In this document: positions 15,653 to 23,610 of the stretch, piece after piece | Numbering within the stretch: the stretch's first letter is position 1 | How the letters are laid out: every line of letters starts with the position of its first letter | Assembly (NCBI RefSeq): GCF_900090265.1 | Contig: NZ_LT607752.1 | Span: forward strand, 682,001 to 746,000 | Length of the DNA: 64,000 nt | Reading direction: 5' to 3' | Origin: Micromonospora rifamycinica | Lineage (GTDB): Bacteria > Actinomycetota > Actinomycetes > Mycobacteriales > Micromonosporaceae | Notes under the pieces: generated by a model | What the model saw: only the letters and a program-made list of their open reading frames with translations | Told to the model about the DNA's origin: nothing | Database searches by the model: none | Made by a program: the position numbers and the translations under genes

Positions 15653-16990
15653 ATGACGACGAACCGTACTGTCTCCGGTGTCCTCCCGACGAGCGCGGAG
15701 GCGCGGCACGGGATGGTGACGGCGGTGGTATCGGCGCGGGTGCTGCGGCAATGGCCGTGGGCTGTTCCACTGGTGGTCCTCGGCCTGCTCGACATCCGGA
15801 TCCTCGCGGAATCCGACACCGCGCGTCTCGGGTGGACGGTGCCGGGCATCGCCCTGATGGCGACCCTGGCGCTGCTGGCACAGGTACGGCCGGTTCCCGG
15901 GGCGCTGGGAGCCGCGGCGACCCTCGTCGTCTCGACCGGGGTGCTGCGGGCGGCCGACGCCGAGACCACGGCGGGCCTGGCCGTGACCGAGATCGCCGCC
16001 GTGGCGATCGTCATCGTGGCGGTGGTCCGGCGGGTTCCCGGGGTCGCCGCCACCGGTCTCGTCGGGCTGCTCCTGGCCACCAGCACGGTGGCGGCGCAGC
16101 TACGACCGCAGTACGCGCCCCCACCGGGGGAGTCGACGCCGGAGCCGTGGTGGAGTCTGTCGCTGTCGGGAATGGCGATGGTGGTGCTGCCCGTGGCGTA
16201 CGGGTGGTACCTGCGCAGTCGCGACCGGCAACGGGCCCGGACGCGGCAGGCCGCCGTGATCGCGGTGCAACAGCGGGAGCGCCTCGCCCTGGCACGGGAA
16301 CTCCGCGACGTGGTGACCCACCAGGTCAGGACGATGATGGACCAGGCGCAGAGCGCACAGGAACGCTCCATATCGGACCCCGGTGCGGCACTCGACGCCC
16401 TGCCCGTGATCGAACGCTCCGGTATCGAGGCGCTGTCCTCGATGCGGCACCTCGTCGCCGCGCTGCGGGAGGGTGAACCGGGCGAAGGCCGGACGCCGGC
16501 ACCGCTGACCCGGACCACCGACCTGGCGGCCGACCTGCGGGCCATGTCGTCAGCTGGCAGCCCGCCGGTACGGGTGACGGTCGAGCTGGCCGAACCGGTG
16601 GCCGAGGAGGTCGCCACATCGGTGCTGCGCCTCGTACAGGAGTCGGTGTCCAACGCCCGTCGGCACGCGGTCGGGGCACGGCAGGTCGAGGTATCGGTAC
16701 GGACCGGGCAGGGACACCTCCGGGTCGAGATCCGCGACGACGGGAAGGCGAACCGGCCGATCGGCAGACGTCGTGGTGGCTTCGGCGTCGTCGGCAGACG
16801 TCGTGGTGGCTTCGGCGTCGTCGGCAGACGTCGTGGTGGCTTCGGCGTCGTCGGCAGACGTCGTGGTGGCTCCGGACTCGTCGGCATGCGGGAGCGGGTG
16901 CGTCTGCTCGGCGGCCGGTTCACCGCCGGCCGCACGAGCGGCGGCTGGCAGGTCCTCGCCGACCTGCCGCTCTACCGGGCCGAACCGTAG
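15653..16990 (+). CDS. Histidine-kinase paralogue lacking the phosphoacceptor His, with 10-residue repeats
   Basis: It is clearly related to the kinase encoded divergently: similar five-helix sensor region, same DLAADLRA and LVQESVSNARRHAVGA N-box. In the H-box, however, it reads ARELRDVVTHQVRTMMDQ, with Arg218 where all active relatives have His, so autophosphorylation at the usual site should be impossible. Residues about 370-409 are four tandem copies of GRRRGGFGVV (last copy GRRRGGSGLV). They expand the short Gly-rich linker that precedes GMRERV in the paralogue, next to the ATP lid. It could act as a non-catalytic partner that dimerises with or senses for the intact kinase, or be decaying. 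The frame is open over 445 codons. ATG at 15653 lacks a clear ribosome site; ATG at 15713 is an alternative. Confidence 0.85.
   Translation: MTTNRTVSGVLPTSAEARHGMVTAVVSARVLRQWPWAVPLVVLGLLDIRILAESDTARLGWTVPGIALMATLALLAQVRPVPGALGAAATLVVSTGVLRAADAETTAGLAVTEIAAVAIVIVAVVRRVPGVAATGLVGLLLATSTVAAQLRPQYAPPPGESTPEPWWSLSLSGMAMVVLPVAYGWYLRSRDRQRARTRQAAVIAVQQRERLALARELRDVVTHQVRTMMDQAQSAQERSISDPGAALDALPVIERSGIEALSSMRHLVAALREGEPGEGRTPAPLTRTTDLAADLRAMSSAGSPPVRVTVELAEPVAEEVATSVLRLVQESVSNARRHAVGARQVEVSVRTGQGHLRVEIRDDGKANRPIGRRRGGFGVVGRRRGGFGVVGRRRGGFGVVGRRRGGSGLVGMRERVRLLGGRFTAGRTSGGWQVLADLPLYRAEP
16761..16880 (+). repeat. 30-bp tandem repeat, three perfect copies and one degenerate
   Basis: Three identical 30-bp units (16761-16790, 16791-16820, 16821-16850) begin TCGGCAGACGTCGTGGTGGC. 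A fourth (16851-16880) differs at three positions. The unit is a multiple of three, so it adds ten residues per copy to the kinase-like protein. Identity at the third codon positions shows recent expansion. Confidence 0.97.
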
Positions 16991-17215
16991 TCCTGCCCCC
17001 GCACGACCCCGGAAGGTGGAGAGTGCTGTTCCCGGCCGCCCGATCGTCCATCGTCGCCGTCCTGGAACCACGGCGCGGCGGGCGCAGGTGGATCCGGGAC
17101 AGCGACGCGCGTACCCGTATCATCCCTTCTCGATGATCGGGGATCTCCGTCGGATGCCGACCGAGCGCTGCCAGCGTCCACCGAGAAGCGGCCACGAGGA
17201 CGGGGACGGTAGCCA

Positions 17216-17863
17216 GTGCGGGTCTTGATCGCCGATGACCAGGAGCTGATGCGGGTCGGGTTCCGGATGATCCTGGAAGCCCAGCCGGACATCACCGTGG
17301 TGGCCGACGTCGCCGACGGGCGGGCGGCGGTCGAGGCGGCGCGTCGGTTGCGCCCGGACGTGTGCCTGCTGGACATCCGGATGCCGGGCCTGGACGGACT
17401 GCAGGTCACCCGGCTGCTCGCCGGCCCCGACGTCGCCGATCCGATCGCCGTCGTCGTCATCACCATGTTCGACGACGACGAGTACGTGGACGTCGCCCTG
17501 CAGTCCGGGGCGAGCGGGTTCCTGCTCAAGGACTGCGGGCCGGCCCTGCTGGTCGAGGCGGTCCGCGCGGCCGTCCGCGGGGACGTCCTGGTGGCGCCCC
17601 AGGTCACCGTCCGGCTGCTGCGCAGTTTCCGGCACCGGCCGCAGATCCGCGCGACCGCACCGGTGGAGGCCCTGACGGACCGGGAGAACGACGTCGTACG
17701 GGCGGTGGCCCGGGGACTGACCAACCAGGAGATCGCGGACGAACTGTTCGTGGCGGTGTCCACCGTCAAGACCCACCTGGCTGCCGCGCAGGCGAAGCTC
17801 GGCGTACGCAACCGGGTCGAGGTGGCCTCCTGGGCGTGGCGGGCCGGTCTCGTCGACGCCTGA
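17216..17863 (+). CDS. NarL/FixJ-family response regulator
   Basis: Two-component transcription regulator, 215 residues. The receiver domain has the acidic pair DD (7-8), phosphorylation site Asp53 (LLDIRMPG) and Lys in FLLKDCG. The C-terminal LuxR-type helix-turn-helix runs from LTDRENDVVRAVARGLTNQEIA to STVKTHLAAAQAKL. GTG at 17216 is the start. It lies 225 bases behind the His-less kinase and is the likely partner of the intact kinase at 14415-15569. A possible -10 TATCAT lies near 17118-17123. Confidence 0.92.
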   Translation: MRVLIADDQELMRVGFRMILEAQPDITVVADVADGRAAVEAARRLRPDVCLLDIRMPGLDGLQVTRLLAGPDVADPIAVVVITMFDDDEYVDVALQSGASGFLLKDCGPALLVEAVRAAVRGDVLVAPQVTVRLLRSFRHRPQIRATAPVEALTDRENDVVRAVARGLTNQEIADELFVAVSTVKTHLAAAQAKLGVRNRVEVASWAWRAGLVDA

Positions 17864-17876
17864 CGGCACCCCATGT

Positions 17877-17896
17877 CCGGGTGCGAAGGCACCCGG
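17877..17896 (+). terminator. Terminator hairpin after the response regulator
   Basis: CCGGGTGC-GAAG-GCACCCGG, a perfect 8-bp stem with a four-base loop, 14 bases after the stop codon. Confidence 0.6.
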
Positions 17897-18208
17897 CCTG
17901 CCGTGGCACACCACCACCTGTCCAGCCGGGGACATGACCACGGTCGTCGGCCCGGTCACCGCAGTGCCGTCGCCTCCACCTTTCGGATGAGGCGCGTCTC
18001 CCGATCTCCGCTCAGCGTCGAGCCGACGCAGGCCCGTGGCGGGAAGAGACCGCGGCGTCCGTTCGGCAGTCTCTACGACATGAACCCCGCACCGCGGTAC
18101 GAGACGAGCCCCCGGGCCACCGGCCTGCACGGCTGATCTCGTCGGCACCGTCGCGGTTCTGCCGGTGACACCGGGCACCCGATCCTCCCTCTCCTGAAGG
18201 AAAAGCAC
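17897..18208. other. Intergenic region upstream of lipoprotein gene
   Basis: About 310 bases without a convincing gene on either strand. The only clear element is the ribosome-binding site AAGGA just before the lipoprotein start. No strong promoter was recognised. Confidence 0.4.
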
Positions 18209-18895
18209 ATGCGCCACACCCGTTCGTTCGTCATGGGGGCCGTCCTCGCCACCGCCGGCCTGCTCACCGCCTGCACCAGCGGCGAGGACACGTCCGCCGC
18301 ACCGTCGGGCACGTCCGTACCCGCCACGTCCACGCCGGCCGGAACGCCCTCCGGTACGGCGGTCCCCGCCGAGCCCCCGACCGCGCCGACCTCCGCCGCG
18401 CCGACCCGCAGCTCTGCCGCCCCGGCCAAGCCGACGACCAGGGCGAAGGTCACCTCGGACCTGTCCGGGCTGCGCATCACCGGCATCAGGACCGGCAAGA
18501 GCGTCCTGATCGACGTCGCCGGCGACGGCGTGGACCGCTTCCTGCAGGCGGGCCAGGGCCAGGTTGACTTCACCGGAACCGACCGGACGGACTCCACCAT
18601 GATGGCCCTCTACCCGGCCCCGGTGGCGGCGAAGAACCGGGTGCTCATCAAGCCGCCGTTCTGGAACGAGGAGGCCGGCGGCGGTTACTGCGTCGCGGAC
18701 ACCGCCGGTGCCGCCTTGAAGCTGGAGAACTGCCAGGACGGGAAGGCGTCCCAGGTCTGGCGGATCGACCTGGCCGGTGACTCCGGCCTGTTCGAACTGC
18801 ACGGCGCCTACGGCGTCATCGGCGTCGAGAACGGCCGCATCACGGCCTCCGGCGACGGGGACAAAGGCCTGCAGGTCCTGCCGTACGCCCCCTGA
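18209..18895 (+). CDS. Putative lipoprotein with Ser/Thr/Pro-rich linker
   Basis: 228 residues. The signal peptide ends in the lipobox LLTA-C22, so the mature protein is probably lipid-anchored on the outer face of the membrane. Residues about 25-77 are almost only Ala, Ser, Thr, Pro and Gly, a flexible spacer. The C-terminal 150 residues are a globular domain with two Cys (GYCVAD and LENCQDG) and SQVWRIDLAGDSG, somewhat like a ricin-type trefoil repeat; this likeness is weak. AAGGA lies eight bases before the ATG. No function can be assigned. Confidence 0.8.
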   Translation: MRHTRSFVMGAVLATAGLLTACTSGEDTSAAPSGTSVPATSTPAGTPSGTAVPAEPPTAPTSAAPTRSSAAPAKPTTRAKVTSDLSGLRITGIRTGKSVLIDVAGDGVDRFLQAGQGQVDFTGTDRTDSTMMALYPAPVAAKNRVLIKPPFWNEEAGGGYCVADTAGAALKLENCQDGKASQVWRIDLAGDSGLFELHGAYGVIGVENGRITASGDGDKGLQVLPYAP

Positions 18896-19049
18896 CAGCA
18901 CTCGGTCGGCCCCCCGCCGACGCCAGTCACCTGGACAGCAACGCGCTCTCCTCGCACCACACCGGATCCGCCGGTAACCGGACGACCCGACCTGCCCGCA
19001 CCAGCAGTCCGCTGCTGCGGAACTCCTCGAAGAGAAGAGAAACCGAACC

Positions 19050-19229
19050 ATGGGATTCACGGCATTCCTCGCGCTGTTCGCAGTGGCCGCATCCGTCGTC
19101 GTCTTCGTCGTGACCCGCAAGCGCGTGCGTCTCGCCGCCGCGTTGGGGCTGTCGGCGCTCACCTTCCTGGGCATCGCCCTCGCCTCGATCCTGTGGGTGC
19201 AGGTGGCCATCAGCGGCATGGACGGCTGA
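19050..19229 (+). CDS. Small two-helix membrane protein (59 aa)
   Basis: ATG preceded by a purine-rich GAGAAGAGA opens a 59-residue frame with two hydrophobic helices (about 2-21 and 28-50) separated by the basic turn TRKRVR. Codon third positions are GC-rich as in real genes here, and a strong hairpin follows 48 bases downstream, supporting expression. The protein is probably in the cytoplasmic membrane. No family was recognised. It lies 154 bases behind the lipoprotein gene and could be cotranscribed with it. Confidence 0.65.
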   Translation: MGFTAFLALFAVAASVVVFVVTRKRVRLAAALGLSALTFLGIALASILWVQVAISGMDG

Positions 19230-19276
19230 CCGCGCAGCTCATCGGCGCCGGCCCGGACTCGGTGCTGCCGTCGCCC

Positions 19277-19311
19277 GTCGCCTCGACAGGGGACTCCGCT
19301 GTCGAGGCGAC
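19277..19311 (+). terminator. Strong terminator-like hairpin
   Basis: Perfect 13-bp stem GTCGCCTCGACAG/CTGTCGAGGCGAC with a nine-base loop, between the small membrane gene and the MerR-controlled promoter. Confidence 0.7.
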
Positions 19312-19459
19312 GGCCGCATCCTCATCGACCTCGGCGGAACGGGCGAGTGACCGGGTACCCCTGATCGGCTGCTCCGCCGTCGTGGGCGGCGATCGTGCGG
19401 TAAAGATGCAGGGCGAAGGGGGTGATCCAGGTCCAGCCGACTCCGATGGCGGGCTCCGG

Positions 19460-19490
19460 TTGACCCTGACACGGTGTCAGGGGCTTCACT
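19460..19490 (+). promoter_or_regulatory. MerR-type promoter and operator
   Basis: TTGACC (19460-19465) and TTCACT (19485-19490) are separated by 19 bases, the over-long spacer that is the signature of MerR-family promoters. Inside it lies the dyad CCCTGACA-CGG-TGTCAGGG (19464-19482). MerR proteins bind such a dyad and untwist it to activate. It is 23 bases upstream of the HEAT-repeat gene, which is followed directly by a MerR-family gene, so autoregulation is very likely. Confidence 0.85.
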
Positions 19491-19512
19491 GCGTCGGGGA
19501 GGTGGTCTTCCG

Positions 19513-20175
19513 ATGACCAGACAGGAAACGGACACGGCGCGGGCGCTACGGGGGTTGGCGAGTGGTGACCCGTCGGTGCGGCTGCGGGCCGCGCTGGCGA
19601 TCGGCACCGCTCCGGCCCCGGCGTTCGTCGACCCGCTCGTCGACCGCTGCGCGACCGAACCGGACTTCTCGGTCCGCGAGATGCTGACCTGGGCGCTCAC
19701 CCGTCACCCGCCGGAGGCGACGGTGCCCCGGCTCGTCGCCGCCCTGGGTTCGACCGGCGCCCAGGCCCGCAGCCAGGCGTTGCACACGCTGTCCAAGATC
19801 GGGGACCGGCGGGCCTGGCCGGCGATCACCCGGGCTCTGCTGACCGACCCCGACGACGAGGTGGCGCGCAGCGCCTGGCGGGCGGCGGTCGTCCTGGTGC
19901 CCGACGGCGCGGAGCCCGGGTTGGCCGCGGTGCTGGCCACCCAGCTCGGGCGGGGTGACCGGGCGACGCAGCTGAGCCTCAGCCGGGCGATGGCCGCGCT
20001 CGGCGAGGCCGTCGCGCCGCTGCTGCACACTGCCGGGACGGATCCGGATCCCCGGGTACGCGCGCACGCGGTCGCCACCCAGCAGCTGGCGCGCGACCCG
20101 GACGCCGGATTCGCGTTCTCCCTCGCGGAGGCGACGCGCGTCGCGGCGCTCGGCGAGGCCAGCGGGCAGGGGTGA
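19513..20175 (+). CDS. HEAT-repeat protein, MerR-controlled
   Basis: 220 residues made almost entirely of HEAT/armadillo-like helical repeats of about 31-33 residues, for example DPSVRLRAALAIG, DFSVREMLTWALTRH, AQARSQALHTLSKIGD and DPRVRAHAVATQQL. Such solenoids bind proteins or nucleic acids and have no enzymatic motif. The protein has no signal peptide. ATG at 19513 follows GGAGG at a proper distance. It is the first gene behind a MerR-type promoter and is followed four bases later by the MerR-HEAT regulator, whose C-terminal half is built of the same repeats. The function is unknown. Confidence 0.85.
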   Translation: MTRQETDTARALRGLASGDPSVRLRAALAIGTAPAPAFVDPLVDRCATEPDFSVREMLTWALTRHPPEATVPRLVAALGSTGAQARSQALHTLSKIGDRRAWPAITRALLTDPDDEVARSAWRAAVVLVPDGAEPGLAAVLATQLGRGDRATQLSLSRAMAALGEAVAPLLHTAGTDPDPRVRAHAVATQQLARDPDAGFAFSLAEATRVAALGEASGQG

Positions 20176-20179
20176 AGCG

Positions 20180-21193
20180 GTGCTGATCGGCGAGGTGTCA
20201 CGACGCTGCGGCGTCAGCGTCCGGATGCTCCGGCACTACGAGTCGCTCGGCCTGCTCCGACCGACCGGCCGTACCGGCGTCGGCTACCGCGAGTACTCCG
20301 GCGCGGACCTCCGACGGATCTTCCACATCGAGAGCCTGCGCTCGCTGGGGCTGCCGCTGCGGGCGGTGGGCCGGGCGCTCGACGATCCCGCCTTCACCCC
20401 GGCGGAACTCGTCGACGACCTCATCCGGCAGACGCAGGCGCGCATCACCGCGGAACGGGAGCTGCTCACCCGCCTACGGCGGATCGACGCCGCCGACCCC
20501 GCCGACTGGCAGGACGTCCTCCAGGTCGTCGCGCTCCTGCGGGACCTGGGCTCACCGCGCGCGGACCAGCGTCAACGCGCCGCGTTGGCCTCCGCCGGCG
20601 AGGTCCCGGTGCCGGTGGAGGCGCTGGTCGCGGCCGCGCTGGACGAGTCCGACCCGAACGTCGCCGGGGCACTGCGCTGGGCGCTCGCCCACGCGGGCGT
20701 CGACGCCCTGCCCCTGCTGGCGGACGGGCTCGACGCCCCCGGGGCCGAGGTGCGGGAACGGGCCGTCCGGGCCATCGTCGAGATCCCGGGCGGGGAGGCC
20801 ACCACGCTGCTCCGCGACGCCCTGCGCCACCCGGATCCCGTGGTCGGCAGGCACGCCGCGCTGGCCCTCGGAACCCGTGGCGAACCCGACGCCGTGCCGA
20901 CGCTCATCGACATGATCGTCGCGGAGGTGAACGACGTCGACGCCGCCGACGCGCTGAGCGCGCTGGCCACCGATCCCGCCACGGCACAGCGGATCGCCGC
21001 ACGCCTGATCGAGCTGCTCACCCCGGGCCACCTCGGGGCGTCGGCACGCGGCCGGCTGACCCAGGCGCTCGCCGGCATCCCGGGGGACACCACCTCCCGG
21101 GCACTGGCCGGCCTGACCGGGGACGACGACCGGGCCGTCGCGCTCACCGCCCGCTACCTGCTCACCCTCCGCACCACCCCCGACGGCCGCTGA
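20180..21193 (+). CDS. MerR-family regulator fused to HEAT repeats
   Basis: Residues 1-70 are a MerR winged helix-turn-helix (IGEVSRRCGVSVRMLRHYESLGLLRP, then GYREYSGADLRRI), followed by the coiled-coil dimerisation helix to about residue 105. Instead of a small metal or drug site, residues about 130-330 are HEAT-like repeats (DPNVAGALRWALAHAG, GAEVREARAVRAIVEI-like, DPVVGRHAALALG). It is 337 residues long. GTG at 20180 lies four bases after the HEAT gene stop. It probably binds the dyad at 19464-19482 and activates its own operon, sensing a macromolecular partner through the repeats; the latter is inference. Confidence 0.88.
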   Translation: MLIGEVSRRCGVSVRMLRHYESLGLLRPTGRTGVGYREYSGADLRRIFHIESLRSLGLPLRAVGRALDDPAFTPAELVDDLIRQTQARITAERELLTRLRRIDAADPADWQDVLQVVALLRDLGSPRADQRQRAALASAGEVPVPVEALVAAALDESDPNVAGALRWALAHAGVDALPLLADGLDAPGAEVRERAVRAIVEIPGGEATTLLRDALRHPDPVVGRHAALALGTRGEPDAVPTLIDMIVAEVNDVDAADALSALATDPATAQRIAARLIELLTPGHLGASARGRLTQALAGIPGDTTSRALAGLTGDDDRAVALTARYLLTLRTTPDGR

Positions 21194-21249
21194 GCGCCGG
21201 CCGCCGGCCCGGCCACCGCAGGCGCCGGCCGCCGGCCCGGCCACCGCAG
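21194..21249. repeat. 28-bp perfect tandem duplication
   Basis: Two identical 28-bp units starting GCGCCGGCCGCCGGCCCGGC follow directly after the MerR-HEAT stop codon, with a partial, diverged third unit behind. The sequence is rich in CCGGC and can fold into hairpins, so it may serve as terminator. Confidence 0.85.
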
Positions 21250-21290
21250 GTGCCGGCGACCGGCCGGCACCGGACGGCCCGGCGACCCGC

Positions 21291-21509
21291 TCACCGCCCG
21301 CGGCGGTGCCGGACGATCAGCGTTCCCGCGCAGAACACGGCCACCAGGCCGCACGCCGACCCGATCCACGGATGGTCCACGGCGGTCGTCAGCACCACGT
21401 TGGCCGCCACACTGGCGAACAGGACCAGCCACAGCAGCGGGCGGAGCCGGTCGGCCGCCGGCTGCGGCGGGGCGACCGGAGCATCGGCGACACGGGTCGA
21501 ATCGATCAT
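21291..21509 (-). CDS. Small membrane protein (72 aa)
   Basis: ATG at 21509 follows GAGGAGG at a proper distance, the best ribosome-binding site in this area. The 72-residue product has a polar N-terminus and two hydrophobic helices (about 24-42 and 49-66) ending in VRHRRGR. No family recognised. It is divergent from the histidine kinase gene at 21680 and may be part of the same stress-response module, but nothing in the sequence shows this. Confidence 0.65.
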   Translation of the reverse strand: MIDSTRVADAPVAPPQPAADRLRPLLWLVLFASVAANVVLTTAVDHPWIGSACGLVAVFCAGTLIVRHRRGR

Positions 21510-21679
21510 GACTGCCTCCTCGGACGAACGAACATCGACCCGTCCGACGGTAGGCGCGGGCACGGGCCGAGGACGATCCCGCCAGCGCCACCAACCGGGG
21601 TACAGCAGGCGGTACTTTCCGCGCCGGCCGCTGCCGCCCGGGACCACGGTGGCCTATGTTGGCGCCGGGAGGTCTGGCG

Positions 21680-22906
21680 ATGACACACCTGCGGGACCGG
21701 GCACGTGCCGCGGTCGACGCCCTCGAACACCTCGTCGGTGGGCTCGGCACCGCACTGCTGGCGTTGGCCGCGCTGCTCTGGACGGTGTTCGTGGCGACGG
21801 CCTGCCTGGTCTGGGTGGGGCTGCCGGCGGCACCCGGCGCGCTGCGGGCGGTTCGCGCGGTGGCCGACCGCGAGCGAGCCCGACTGTCCCGCTGGGGCAC
21901 GCCGATCCCCACCCCGGGTCCGGTGCCGACCGCGCTGCCCGTGGCGGTACGCGACCCGTTCGTCCGTCGCGAACTCGGCTGGGTCGCCCTGCACGCGGTC
22001 ACCGGCCTGTTCAGCGGACTGACCGGTCTGGCCCTGCCGCTCTACGCCGTACAGGACATCACCTTCCCGCTGTGGTACCGGCTGCTCCCGGCCGAGGCCG
22101 GCGCACCGGGGATCGTCTGGTGGCGCATCGACGGGCTGGCCGAAGCGCTCCTGGTCGGCCTGCTCGGGCTGGGCTGGCTGGCTGCCACGGTCACGGTCGG
22201 CCCGGCCCTCGCCCGCCTCCAGGCCCGGCCGGGCCGGTGGCTGCTGCCCCCGCCGCCGGGCATCGACCTGTCGTTGCGGGTCGCCGAGCTGACCGCGACC
22301 CGGGCCGCGGCGCTCGACGCCCACGCGGTCGAACTGCGCCGCATCGAACGGTCCCTGCACGACGGTACGCAGAACCGGCTGGTCGCGGTCAACGTGCTGC
22401 TGGGAGCGGCCCGCCGGGCGGTCCGACGAGACCCCGACCAGGCCGACGAGATCCTCGGGCGGGCACAGGACGCGGCCGAACAGGCCCTCGGCGAACTCCG
22501 TACGGTGGTGCGCGGCATCCTGCCACCCGTACTGGACGACCGGGGCCTCGCCGGAGCCCTGGCCGGACTGGCCGGCGACTGCGCGGTGCCCTGCCGGCTC
22601 ACCGTCGACGTGCCGGTACGCTGTGCCGCCTCGGTCGAGGCCACCGCCTACTTCGTGGTGGCCGAGGCGTTGACCAACGTGGTCCGGCACAGTGGTGCCG
22701 GCCGGATCGACGTGACCGTCCGCCGGGAGCGGGGTCGGCTGCTGGTCACCGTCGAGGACGACGGGCACGGCGACGTCGACGAGACCCGCGGCTCCGGGCT
22801 GACCGGCATCCGTCGGCGGGTCGGGGCGTACGACGGCCGGATGACCCTGACCAGCCCTGCGGGAGGGCCGACGAGCCTGGAGGTGGAGCTGCCGTGCGGA
22901 TCGTGA
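21680..22906 (+). CDS. Sensor histidine kinase (NarL/LiaS class)
   Basis: Membrane sensor kinase, 408 residues. Two hydrophobic regions (about 22-50 and 100-175) are followed by a HisKA_3 segment ERSLHDGTQNRLVAVNVLLGAA with His227. The HATPase has N-box VVAEALTNVVRH and G-boxes EDDGHG and GSGLTGIRRRV. ATG at 21680 is preferred over ATG 21656 because GGGAGG precedes it by eight bases. The 3' end overlaps the response-regulator gene by 13 bases, so the pair is coupled. The stimulus is unknown. Confidence 0.9.
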   Translation: MTHLRDRARAAVDALEHLVGGLGTALLALAALLWTVFVATACLVWVGLPAAPGALRAVRAVADRERARLSRWGTPIPTPGPVPTALPVAVRDPFVRRELGWVALHAVTGLFSGLTGLALPLYAVQDITFPLWYRLLPAEAGAPGIVWWRIDGLAEALLVGLLGLGWLAATVTVGPALARLQARPGRWLLPPPPGIDLSLRVAELTATRAAALDAHAVELRRIERSLHDGTQNRLVAVNVLLGAARRAVRRDPDQADEILGRAQDAAEQALGELRTVVRGILPPVLDDRGLAGALAGLAGDCAVPCRLTVDVPVRCAASVEATAYFVVAEALTNVVRHSGAGRIDVTVRRERGRLLVTVEDDGHGDVDETRGSGLTGIRRRVGAYDGRMTLTSPAGGPTSLEVELPCGS

Positions 22907-23550
22907 TCGCCGAGGACGACCCATTGCTGCGGGAGGGGCTGGCCCTGCTGCTGCGGGCGGAGGACCTGGACGTGGTCGCCACGGCGGGCACCCCGGGGGA
23001 GTTCCTGACCGCCGTCGACACCCACACGCCGGACGTGGCGATCGTGGACGTGCGGATGCCCCCCACGCACACCGACGAGGGCATCGTGGCCGCGGTGGAG
23101 GCCCGTCGCCGCCAGCCCGGCCTCGCGGTGCTGGTCCTCTCGGCGTACGTGGAGCAGGCGTTCGCCACCGACCTGTTCTCGGTCGGCGCGGTCGGACTCG
23201 GCTACCTGTTGAAGGAACGGGTCGGCCGGGTCGAGGAGTTCCTCGCCGCGCTGCACCGGGTCGCCGCCGGCGGCAGCGTCATCGACCCGGAGGTGGTCGG
23301 GCAGCTGCTGGCCCGCCACCGCCGACCGGACACCGCGCTGGGCGAGCTGTCACCGCGCGAGCGTGAGGTGCTGGGGCTGATGGCCGAGGGCCTCGGCAAC
23401 TCCGCGATCGCCGAGCGGCTGTTCGTCACCGACGGCGCGGTGCACAAGCACATCCGCAGCATCTTCGCCAAGCTCCAGCTGCCCCCGGACGACCGGGTCG
23501 ACCGCCGGGTCACCGCGGTGCTGCGCCATCTCGGCGGCGGCCGGGGGTAG
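22894..23550 (+). CDS. NarL/FixJ-family response regulator
   Basis: 218 residues. The receiver domain has AEDD at the acidic pocket, Asp52 in IVDVRMPP and Lys in YLLKERVG; the LuxR-type DNA-binding domain runs LSPREREVLGLMAEGLGNSAIAERL to VHKHIRSIFAKL. GTG at 22894 lies inside the end of the kinase gene (13-base overlap). Partner of that kinase. Target genes are not evident; the minus-strand small membrane gene at 21291 is one candidate by position. Confidence 0.92.
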   Translation: MRIVIAEDDPLLREGLALLLRAEDLDVVATAGTPGEFLTAVDTHTPDVAIVDVRMPPTHTDEGIVAAVEARRRQPGLAVLVLSAYVEQAFATDLFSVGAVGLGYLLKERVGRVEEFLAALHRVAAGGSVIDPEVVGQLLARHRRPDTALGELSPREREVLGLMAEGLGNSAIAERLFVTDGAVHKHIRSIFAKLQLPPDDRVDRRVTAVLRHLGGGRG

Positions 23551-23610
23551 CGCCCGCGGTAGAACCTGACGGCGGCGCGTTCTGTCGGGGGTGCCGCCTA
23601 GGCTGGCCGG

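Noticed and set aside
16761..16880. CRISPR array
   Set aside because: The 30-bp repeats are directly adjacent, with no spacers, and are in frame within a coding sequence.
17873..18136. 87-codon frame between response regulator and lipoprotein
   Set aside because: No ribosome site, no conserved-looking sequence, and it begins across the response-regulator terminator hairpin.
21194..21249. Repeat as an insertion-sequence footprint
   Set aside because: A simple 28-bp tandem duplication of GC-rich sequence without inverted ends; slippage explains it.
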